Part shown: positions 53,418 to 64,000 of the stretch, piece by piece
Layout of the letters: every line of letters begins with the position of its first letter
Position numbering within the stretch: the first letter of the stretch is position 1
Source: Adineta vaga
Taxonomy: Eukaryota; Rotifera
Reading direction: 5' to 3'
Assembly: GCA_021613535.1 (NCBI GenBank)
Contig: CP075495.1
Location: forward strand, 6,138,001 to 6,202,000
Length of the DNA stretch: 64,000 bases
The notes under the pieces: generated by a model
The model's database searches: none
What the model was told of the DNA's origin: nothing
The model's input: the letters and a program-made list of their open reading frames with translations, nothing else
Translations under genes and position numbers: made by a program

Positions 53418-56400
53418 ATGGCTGAAGCATCAGAAATACCACCAGATAATTATAATAATAATTCTAATCTAGTAACAACTATTCAACCAGCTATAAAACT
53501 TGGTGGTCGTGGTACGCCACGTCGTAAAACACGTCGTTCATCTAATACAAACCATTCTGCACTTGTTGCTGCACGAACTATAGAAAATAAATTGAAACCA
53601 TTTCGTACTCAATATCAATTATATGATCAACAAGAACTTTTTGATGTTACTATTCTTTATGAAGATGGTCATATTGATACGCAAAATCAAGTTCATATTC
53701 ATTCGACACGATCAATGACTATTCATGAGATTGATTCATCGGAAACAGGTACGCAAACCTATCATATTAATGATCTAGATTCAACAACATCAGCTTATTT
53801 ATTGGGTAAAACTGATCATTTTTCTAATGAAATCAACGGACAAACAATATCTTCATTGCCAATATTAACAAGTTCAACAAATTATTATAACGATATTCGA
53901 CAACGACAATTGTACACTCAATCATCACCATACTATATGAATGCTAGTAATTATCAACAAACTCCTTATGCATACAATTCTTTTGATGCGTATTCGAAAA
54001 ATATTCAAGAAGTATATGGTGGTGTGAATGAACAATCCGATGATGAAGAAGAAAAAGATGACATCATTTCAACGGTGACAAAATCAAAAAGAAGACGAAA
54101 ACGTAAACCAAGGAAATCAACATCAGGACCATCGATATTAACTGTTTCTTCGCAAATAAAACAAAGAGAAGATGACGATGATGATGATGATGATGCTCAC
54201 GGCAATGATGATGTCCAAGATATAGAGAGTGTAACTGAACAACCAGTTGAACATCTCGAGAATGATAATATCATAGCAACAAAAACAAAACGTAAACGAC
54301 GAAGAATACGTAAACCAAAAAAATCGTCAACCACCGGTGAACAAGTTCCATCCTCAACTATGGTTGAACAATCGAATACTAATGCATTAGATTCTTTACC
54401 CGATGAAAAAAGCCAAAGTGAACATATAACATCACAATCATCTACACCATCGACGCCAGCTATTCAACACCACATACCGCCACATTCAACATACTTTGAA
54501 CTTGAGAAAAACCAACCGTCGATCTCGTCTGGGAATGACATGCATGAGAATAAGAATAATTTTTCTCATGAAGATGTTCTGAACGTGCTAAAGAACGTCG
54601 AAGAAAAAAAAGAAATAGACACAACGAACTTTTTATCAAGAACTACTGACATTCCTGTTAATAGTAGCACTCCAACTATTTCCATTCCTACTAAGTCTAT
54701 TATCACTGGCGTAGTTAAAAATGAAGATGAAAACAACCAAATCAACAATTCTATTACATCGACAACATTCCGAAATACTACTAATTTACCCATTATTGTT
54801 ATTAACGATGATGATGATGAAATATCAAACAAACAAAATGATTTAGATCAGGTTAGTTAGAAGAATTTTTATGTCATTCTGTTTCATATATAGTAGGAAA
54901 GAAATACAAGGACATTCTGAGAAATTTTCTTCCCATAGAAAGATAAGATACTTAAGCATAAAAGACGATTTTTATGCTATAGACAAAGACTGTCTTGTCT
55001 TGTCTTGTCTTTTCTTTTCTTTTCTTTTCATTCAATTTTAATCTTCATCGTCGAAAGAAAAAAACAAAAAAACGTCATTCATCAATGTTCGTCACTGAAT
55101 TCAATCAATTTCTTTTTTCGCACTTTCTTATATAATTAACATTCATATGAAGCATCCTTAGAGAAACAATGCATGTTTCAAATAACCTTGTTTGATATCC
55201 AAAATAAAATCCAAGGATACATATCTCTAGATTTCATCTATCTCCATTTTCTCATCAGAAATGTCAATATATTATTGTACTGAAAAATAAGATGTATTTT
55301 TATTCGATCAATTTTCATGAAAATCTATTTGCCCTTGAATATTGATGTGAGAATAAAAAAACACGATACGATTTCATTTTCATATCACGTTTAAGCCCTT
55401 GTTGACTAACAAATAGGCAAACATGTTTCTTTTCTCTCCATTTCTCTTCTATGATAACAAATATACATGAGAAAAAACGACGGACGGACTTATATGATTG
55501 TTAGTATCGTAAACATTTTTGAGCAACTAAAAAACCGATGAGACAAATCGTTCTGCATCAACAAATGATTTTTATCACATTAATTAGTCGAAGAAAATTA
55601 AATGAAATAGATTTCTTGATAAAATCTACAAGAATATCGTTTGCGTTGACAATTTAAAGAGACTCAAAGGATTTCATAACAAAGTTAAAAAGGACAATTT
55701 TAATACCGTCAAATAGAAGCATCAGTCCTTTTAACATTATTGTTCTCCAAAGTGAATCCTTCGAAAACAAATATCAAAATTCAAACGTTTTCATGAGTTT
55801 TCAACCAAAATAATTATCCATTCACAATGAATATATATATGTATATATAGAATATATTAACAAAAAAAAACACGAATTATATTTACATTATTCCAAACAA
55901 CATCAATTTGCACATTGATCACGTTTTTGAAATTATCATTCGTCGACACAGCTGTTTCTCTCTCACATCAGAAATGCTTGAAAAAAAAACAGACTAAAGT
56001 GCATTATTCTTTTATTTTCAATTTTATATTAAACGGAACTAAATGATTTTTAGTCTATTTCATATTAAGAAAAATAAAACTAAATAGAAAAAAGAAAGTG
56101 AAAATAAGGCTTTAATTAATTTTTCAGCAAGAAAATTGATTTTGTCTATATATATTTAAATCTAGTGACTAAATACATATATTATTTCTTACACACCTGT
56201 TTCAATTTATTTTAGAAAGCCAATTCAACGTGTATATCTAATAGAATTAAATCACCTTTGTCTACAATCAATTTTGATATGGATAGCAAAGATAATGATC
56301 CATCTTCTTTACAAAATTTCACACAATCAACAAATAGCATTTCATCTAATGATAATATAGAAAATTCAACAACAACAACAACAACAACAACACCACATGA

Positions 56401-59400
56401 AACATTTATTGGAGATATTTTATCAACAGATGGAAAATATGCATCAGTTAGGTTTCATGATGAACCACGACGTCATACCATATCTCATTTTACACCATCA
56501 ACAATACATAATTCATCTCGAAAACAATCGAAAACGAATTTGAATAATGTAACATCTGATTTAAATACACAATTAGAATCGAATGATAGTGACAAATCAA
56601 TAATAAAACAACTCAATCCTGATGCACCTGATTTTAAACCAACTGATTTCACATCATCTTATCATTCAGAATTAGCACCAGCACATTTACAACGACGTGC
56701 AACACATGGAGATTTTCAATATGACGGTCGAAATCGTACACGTAATCATTCTGATACACTTCATCATGGAGAAAGTTTAACGACAATAAGACCATTGTTA
56801 TCAATTGTACCACAATATACTCCATATCATCGAAAATCATGGAGTACAACAACATCAAATTCTTTATGGCAATCTGAATTGAATCATTCAACATCACCGA
56901 ATTCAAAATCAGTAACGCAAATCTATGCACCTTTAATGCCTCAACCATTATTACCTGATGAGAATAATTTTTTACACAAGCAACCAACAAAACGACCTCG
57001 TGCTTATTCAGGTCGAGCTGTGATGTCTTCTTTGAATCCACCAACATATACTCGACAACGATCTCAATCAGGTCCTGAACCATCTATTCAACCACCATCA
57101 TCACATCTTACTGGTATCCATTCATTGACAAGAATAATGGTTGATTTATTACGATTGATCAAACCTATCGTAGAAGAACAGTCACAACAACAAGATAAGG
57201 AAACAATCTTAGTAACAAATAGTACTTTAGATTCTTCCTACGAACATAAAGATCAGAAATACCCACAAGATGAAAAACAACTTGGTAAAGTAGGTACAAG
57301 AGAAAACGTTGTTATTGCTGAAGACAAGTGTACAACACCTTCATCATCATCGTTATTATTATTATCAAGCGATAAAGCAGCAGGTACTGGTGTTTTTTAT
57401 TGACAAAAGTACTTTCGCTTGATTTACATATATACTTGAAAAATATAAGTAGTGAAGGAATACCAAAAAGTTAAAAAGAAACACATAGACAGAGAGAGGG
57501 AGAGGGAGAGGGAGAGGGAGAGGGAGAGAGAAAAAAGAACCTTGTATTGATTAAGATATGTGAGGCTAAAAGAAGGAGTAACCTGCTGTGTCCTCATTTT
57601 TCTTCAATAATAATGATTAATGATCATATCTGAAGAAAAATGAAACCATCGCACGCTAGTATGCCAACAAAAAAAATATATTTATTATTCGATTATCATT
57701 ACAGACATATTGTGAATATACAATCGACATTTCTTCTTTTCTTCCTCTATACTGTTTCTCATTAGAATCAGACAGACATCGAGCATAAAAATTGCTGCAA
57801 GTACATAATTTATTGAGTGTATATAATCATTCTGAAATTAGTTATATTCAGACATTGAATTACGATCCTATTTCATATGATAACCTGGACAAATATATAT
57901 ATAAACATAATATGTTTTTCTTCTCAAAAAGATTCAGATTTCTTGATTCATACAAAGATACAAAGAGAAGAAAATTTAAGATCATTATATGAGCGTATTT
58001 AGATTAGAAATAAAGACAATCATAAAAAAAAGTATTCTTTATATCAAAGTTAATTGGACTTTGCATATATATATGTATACGCAACGAGAGATTATTGTTG
58101 ACAGATAGGATCTCGTCGAATTATTTTACATAACAGTGTATTTTGTCAATAAGAAATGAATACTGATGAGAGACAGCGTCATTACTTGGCTGTGTCATCA
58201 ATCAAAAGTGTATTTACTTCATTACGAGTTTTTTTTGTCAAAGTAAATAATATGATAACAATAGACATTGCATCAAGCGAGCGAATTTTTCAACCGATTG
58301 TACAAATACTTTTGTAATCTGAGTATGATATCAGAGGGTAGAAAGGTGTCTTAAAAGAAAAATGTAGAAATATTTTAGTAAAACGCATTGAAGCGTGCGA
58401 GCAAACATCATTCATATAACCACCACAATGATAAGTGTTTGTACACCAAACTGTCATGTGTAATTTTAGCCGACGAATTTTAACCTTTTAAATCGTGTCG
58501 ATTTTCTTTTGTTTGATAGATAGATAGTTATATAACTTATAAATATATATATATATATATATCATAGTTATTAACAATATATAAAAATGATAGATATCTT
58601 TCATTTACGTTTTTTCTTAATAATAAAGTGACTATATATATTGATAAAAATCATTAAATTTATGCATATATGTGCAGACCACAAAACTCAATTTTTGTTC
58701 ATATAACTATTCAAACATAATATTAACGAACGAATGAATCTTTCGATAAAGATCGGTTTCGCTTTTTTCTCTGCAATTAAAGACGAATGTTAAAAAGTTC
58801 AATAAAAAAGAAATTGATTGAAAAAAAAATTTCAATTGATTCTATTATTTAGATGTCACGAGCGAGGATGAAAACTCGTCAACAAATTTCAATACAAATG
58901 AACCGAAACTAACATTATCGTTGATTTCGATCGAAAGAAAAAATGAAAACAATCTTACATCAACGTTTGATGTACCGTCTTATCAAAATAGTGAAAATGA
59001 CGAAACAACAAGAGCAACAACCGAATCTGTTCTCCTAGGTACGCCTGATGCTCGAGCAGCTAATTGACTTTACACTAACATATATGTGTTACACATTCTT
59101 CTTTACTAACTCTTAGATCAAGTATGTTGATTAGCATTAATAAAAGATTTTTTTTCAATCACAGGGTATAAACTTATATATACAATGATTCTTTTAAAAA
59201 TAATCTCTAGAATTTTGCCAACATTTAATAGGTTCTCGGTTGTTTTTCTTATTAACTCACATGCGTGTGTGTGTGTGTTGGTGTGCGTGTTTGTTGTATG
59301 CACTTTCTGTATTTTTCTTTATTCTCTTCTCTTATTCAGAACATTACATTGGAGAAGAAGAAAAATCCGGTAATCAATGCCGACATATGGCGAAAAATGC

Positions 59401-62400
59401 CGAAGATGAAGAACAGCAAAGACATCAACAGTCAAATTCTACAATTTCTTCAGCATCCCCTACAGGGTCAAGTAAATATTTTCATTCAATATCAGTCCAA
59501 AAAAAACTCTTAAAAAAATCTCCAGAAATGGTAGAAGTAGAAGAACAAATGCCTTCGACAACAGTGATGAAAAATGAGGGTTCGAGTAATAATAGACCGT
59601 CAAGCATGAATATTCTCCATAGTAATATTGATGATGGTTTGATGAGAAAAAAACAAAGAGAAAAAGGAAATCTATCAATAGAACAAGAAAATTTGGTAGA
59701 AGAGAAGAACGAGAAAAACGACGAACAAATGTGTACAATAAACATGAAGGACGGAAAAAACGACAAAGAAATAAAATCATTGTATTTTATGAGATCGAAT
59801 ACCGACCATAATGATGATGATGATGATACGAAAAATAACGATAACAACAACGAAAGTGTACTTATTAAAAATGATTTTTCTTTTTTTACTACTCGTTCTT
59901 CTCCTTCAAACAGTCATAGAGAACAAAATGATGAATCTTTTAAAGAACGACCTGTAATAACATCATCTTCATCAATTATGAGTGTACCAAAGAATCTTAT
60001 ATCGACACGACTTTTTCCTATTGTAAATGAAACTACTAGCATATCGACAACATCATCTTGTATTTCTACTTCTCTCAATTCTATTACTTCCACCAACAAC
60101 ATCGTCAATAATGACAATAAATGGGATGAGCAAGATACAGAAGCTACGCTTAGTGGCGATGAAAGAGCGGCAATGACAACGGCAAATGTCGACGATGGAG
60201 GCGAAAATAAGAGAGACAGAGAAAAAGGTGAAAGAGAAAAAAGAGAGGACAACATTAAGAGAACGCTAACGTCAACGACGGCGAGAGAAGAAGAGAAAAC
60301 AGAAGAGAGAGAAAGAGCAAGGCAACCAAATAAAAATACTGATTCAGTTACATCGTTTACAAGCGAGCAGCACAGTTGCCCGAGCGTCGTCCGCCTTAGT
60401 GTTGACGACTCAATGGCGAACCGTGTCTCGGCATCATATAGTAGAAATAATCCTAATCAAAATACTTCATCGTCAAATAATCGCTCAAGTCGTTCGACAC
60501 TTACTACACATACTTATGCATCTACCAATACATGTAATACAGAACCAACATATACAACAACACGTATAGAAGGTGATCCTCGAACTCTTCATTCATATTA
60601 CCTTACATCATCGAATTATCGTCCGCCATCGACGAGTCCAGTTAATTCCTTGACTCGTCGTTATCATCATCATCATCATCATGAATATGAACCTTCATAT
60701 CCGTCTATTTCACGTTATCGTACACCCTCATCTTCATCACCGTACCGTAAAACGCATTACTTAGATGATTCTGATGAAGAAATAATCAATGAAGAAATAC
60801 TTGAAATCACTGATCTCAATCATTATCCAACGTTAATTGAACGATGGGGTGATGATACGAAGACTGTTGTTCGACAAGAAGGAGAATTAAAAATTGAAGA
60901 TTTTGTTGAATTTGAAGAAACAGAACCAACTGTCATTGAAGAGATACTCTATGAACTTGTTTACTCTGGTGATAATTTAAAGACATGCCGTCAAATTCAT
61001 CGATCACGTTCCGAATCACGAAATTTTCGTAAAATTAAAAAACGTCGTACTAAACGAAAACTTCAACCAAATGATGATTCATCTTACATAACTTCACAAG
61101 CAACATCAAGAGATACGAGTGGTACACGTTCACCATATTTTAATGATAGTCAATATAGTCCAGAACGTTCATCGACACCAACTCAATCAATTCTATCAAC
61201 ATCATGGCAATCAACAGGATTTACTTCAACAAATAGATCTTCATTAGAAATACCTTTACAGAATCGTTCTAATGAAAACAATTATATCAACAGAGTTAAA
61301 GTGAATGAAAATCAAACATTTCCACGAACAACAATCACAAATAATAATAATATTCAATATGAAACATTTGAAACCGATGCAATTGATAAACAAAAGATAG
61401 ACCTGGTTGATGAAATGCGATATATATCAAATCAAATTGATACGTTAATTACAGCTGATGATGATGCTTTAATTGAAAATGACAAATATGCACCTATCAT
61501 TAGTGAAAAACAAGGTATCACAAAAATAAAACTTGCACCAACAACTTCTGATCAAACAACAGATGATTCTCTTCTTAATAAACATTCAAATGATACAAGT
61601 GAACTTCTACCATCACAAGGAAATGATCAATTCATAACAACTTCTCGAGCAATAGACGACAAAGAACAATCAAGGATAAATATTATCGAACAAACATCTC
61701 TACCGAAAGAAATCAGTCGTAAGTAATTATTCTTCCTTTCTTCTTTTGCCTGTTATCCTCAATCTTCTTATGACATAAATACTCATTAAGTATCTCTCGA
61801 AAGGAAAAAAAACGAATTCTGAAGACATGAAAATTAATCATCTTAACATTAGTCGAAACGAAGAAAGAAAAAAGGTTTCATCATTCAAATATTTGAGAAG
61901 ATATTGAAAACTTTTTAAAAAAATGTCAAAAAAGTTTTCTTTATTTTAAATTTAAATTTTATGTACATATTATTTATTAATAAGAATAACAACAACCTAT
62001 TATTAATTACTTGTCTTTTCAAGGTCAACAAATTTATTCAATTGATAATGAAAAACAAATCAATAATACAATTTCAACGAAACATGATGAGTCAGAAAAA
62101 GAGGACGACGAACAATCAAGTACAACTGGACCGACTGTACAAGAACTTGATAAAGATGAACATATTACAGGAAAAGATACGGATGAAGATGCGTCATTTA
62201 GTGAGAGTGAACAAATATCATCTCAGTCTATCAAGTCAGATACACCTCAACAATCAGATCATGTAATACAACCAACGACAACAACAACAGCAACAATAAT
62301 CGATGAACTTCGTCCTTCACCTTTACCTTCTATAGAACTACTAGAAGATGAAAAGAAAACTATTGCTGAAACTACAGACTTATTGATTAGTGAACTTGAT

Positions 62401-63978
62401 GATATAGAAGCTCAGTTGAAATCGATTGAATCAGAAGAACAACAATTGGAAACTATGCTCGATCAAAACGTAAAAGAATATTCAAGTACAAAAAAATTTG
62501 TTTTTTTAATTCTTCTTTTTTTCTTAGGAAACGGAAGATATATCTACAAGCGAAGATCAAACAACCTCCGCTGGAACTGTTCCATCGATTACACCTGAAA
62601 AAGCTATATTGTCGGTAACAATCGATGATGAACATGATACTGAAGAAGATCTTCGACCATTTCTAAATTCTCTAACAGCTCATCTAATGCCAGAATTGCC
62701 AAGATCATTTGAAGACGAAACTGAAGATGAACTATCATTTATGTCTGAAACAAAATCGTCAGAAGAACCGATTTCTCAAGAAGATCAAGTCCTCAACTCT
62801 GGAGTACAACAAACAAAAGAAAAAACATCGACACAATCTCATCAACATATTCCATCAGAACAAATCGAAGCAAAGTAAATAAAAAAGTCAACAGTCTTCT
62901 TTCTTCTTCTTCATTTTTTCAATTACATCACTTGAATTTTGACTTTTTTTGTTTGATTCAGAACTCAAGATCAACTACCAAAAGATCAAACGATTGTTCA
63001 TGTACAAGAAACCGAACAAGAACAAGAACAGAAAGAAAATTCTTCTTCGATCATTGATACAAGTGCTAGTACGGTTTCATATGTTCAAGAAACAAGCTTA
63101 CATAAACAAGAACCAACGACGAAAGAAATATCACATTCAATTGATTCTTCTGTCCATAGTGCCGAACAAATAATAACAACTGATAAGACACCTCAAGATC
63201 GAAAAGAACAAGAACCAATTTCTCTAACTTCTTCCAATCAACTACAATCAAAAGAAATAACATCTGAAGAAATACAAGAGGTGACAGAAGAACAATCGGA
63301 TAATGTCAAATCTCTTACTGATATTGTTCGCCAAATAAATACTCAACCTTCGAATCAAGTAGAAGATAAATTATCGTCTCTTGATTCCAATGTCGAGCGT
63401 ACTCAATCCGTTAACACATCTGAAGAACAGAAACAATCAATTTCTAACACCTCATCTACAACTGATGAAACTATTGAAAGAAGAACATCTATTGATCGTC
63501 AACCAACAACTGAATTTAAATCAACAAAAGCATCTGATGAACATATACCATCAGATTCTCTCGTTGATGTTGTTCGTCAGATTCGTGCTATACCACAAAT
63601 CACTCGTCTTCCATTTACTGATAATAGACCAGAAACTGCTGATCTTATAGAACAAAAACTTGAGAAACCGTCCGTTGATTATCATGTAGATATTATAGAA
63701 ACAAATGAAAGCATTCCATATGAACCGGTGACAATACCCGAAGAACATGTATTATCCACAACAGATAAAAGACGATCTATCACAGAAACAATGTCAACAC
63801 CGATTTCTGAAAATACAGAGCAAGAAACGCAAGCTGAACGTCTTTCAACTGAAGCACCATTAACTACACAATCTCCATCAATAGATACGACAATAGAAAG
63901 CATTGTATCCATAGAAAAACAAAATGAAAAACAACCATTAATTAAATCATTTGATGAAAATATCAACAACAATACAGA
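53418..63978 (+). CDS. Second giant low-complexity protein with a PAM2 motif; 3' end outside the window
   Basis: Seven exons join in phase: 53418-54851, 56216-57383, 58853-59038, 59340-61718, 62024-62469, 62528-62874 and 62962-63978. The last ends at a donor (GTTAGT), so the gene continues past the window. About 2,325 codons are present. I recognise no family. Around residue 30 there is GGRGTPRRKTRRSS, and a basic motif of about 24 residues occurs twice (about 215-240 and 280-310; KRRRKRKPRKS and KRRRIRKPKKS), like nuclear-localisation signals. At 609-620, KQLNPDAPDFKP is a PAM2 motif, which binds the MLLE domain of cytoplasmic poly(A)-binding protein. At about 1404-1500 lies an acidic, ordered-looking block (EEIINEEILEITDLNHYPTL, then VEFEETEPTVIEEILYELVY) ending in a basic cluster. 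Two copies of a D-[IV]-V-R-Q-I motif lie near the C-terminal edge. A link to mRNA control is inference from PAM2 alone. The ATG follows an acceptor by six bases. Confidence 0.75.
54990..55030. repeat. (TGTCT)n / (TTTTC)n pentanucleotide repeat
   Basis: Three to four TGTCT units grade into TTTTC units inside intron 1 of the second giant gene. Confidence 0.75.
56606..56641 (+). other. PAM2 (PABP-interacting motif 2) coding segment
   Basis: The codons read KQLNPDAPDFKP, followed by TDF. The PAM2 core is a Leu-Asn-Pro-x-Ala-x-x-Phe-x-Pro pattern, as in PAIP, ataxin-2, eRF3 and TOB proteins. All core positions are present and the segment sits in otherwise disordered sequence, as is usual for PAM2. 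Confidence 0.75.
57384..58852. other. Intron 2 of the second giant gene
   Basis: 1.5 kb between phase-matched exons (donor GTACTG, acceptor TATTTAG). Apart from the hexanucleotide repeat and a TA run near 58540-58562, I see no structure or gene in it. Confidence 0.55.
57490..57530. repeat. (GGGAGA)n hexanucleotide repeat
   Basis: Five to six copies of GGGAGA on the + strand inside intron 2 of the second giant gene. This is an unusually G-rich tract in AT-rich surroundings. Confidence 0.85.
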
Positions 63979-64000
63979 GTTAGTTATTTTCTTCTTTTGT

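Noticed and set aside
56649-57083. 144-codon minus-strand open frame opposite giant gene 2
   Set aside because: It is the antisense of a coding exon with biased codon use; no independent signals.
59240-59339. Upstream extension of giant gene 2 exon 4 as a membrane or signal segment
   Set aside because: The hydrophobic residues come from the pyrimidine tract of the intron before the acceptor at 59339; the preceding exon joins in phase at 59340.
1-64000. CRISPR arrays, insertion sequences, rRNA, tRNA, telomeric repeats
   Set aside because: Looked for on both strands; none seen. Microsatellites explain the repeated sequence.

Overview
This is nuclear DNA from a multicellular animal. It is AT-rich, its genes are split by GT-AG introns, and the products are animal families: Eyes absent, TMCO1, a PDE1 phosphodiesterase, a secreted Cu/Zn superoxide dismutase, a CAT-type amino acid transporter and a SEA-domain membrane protein. 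Many introns are only about 45-75 bases. Together with a kinesin-light-chain-like TPR gene at the left edge and very AT-rich spacers, this fits a bdelloid rotifer best. That assignment is inference, because no species marker is present. I saw no CRISPR array, rRNA, convincing tRNA or intact transposon.

Layout: (1) 1-296, the 3' end of a TPR gene (+). (2) 801-3640, an Eyes absent orthologue (-), convergent with the TPR gene; its first coding exon is not settled. (3) A 4.9 kb spacer between the divergent EYA and TMCO1 genes. (4) 8568-9534, TMCO1 in eight exons. (5) A 3 kb spacer, then a 19.5 kb gene (12574-32115) in 13 phase-consistent exons, predicting a mostly disordered protein of about 3,073 residues with a helical C-terminal module. 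(6) 33140-39968, PDE1 with up to three phase-compatible first exons and a possible mutually exclusive exon pair. (7) 40652-41911, an unrecognised 304-residue protein. (8) 42701-43618, secreted Cu/Zn SOD with all metal ligands. (9) 44154-48431, a single-pass membrane protein with a SEA domain, convergent with (10) 48511-50437, a cationic amino acid transporter (-). (11) A 3 kb spacer, then 53418 to the right edge, a second giant low-complexity gene that runs out of the window and carries a clear PAM2-type poly(A)-binding-protein motif.

The genes do not form an operon or one pathway; this is ordinary animal gene order. Conserved enzyme and channel genes are compact with short introns. The developmental gene (EYA) and the two giant genes have introns of 0.4-3.6 kb and sit next to multi-kilobase spacers, so most non-coding sequence lies around them. 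The two giant genes are the least explained content. Both are rich in Ser/Thr/Gln/Asn/Asp, both have poly-Asp or poly-His tracts, and both contain short repeats of the form L-x-x-[IV]-V-x-x-I. All exon models were built by hand from splice sites and reading phase, with no alignment or transcript support.
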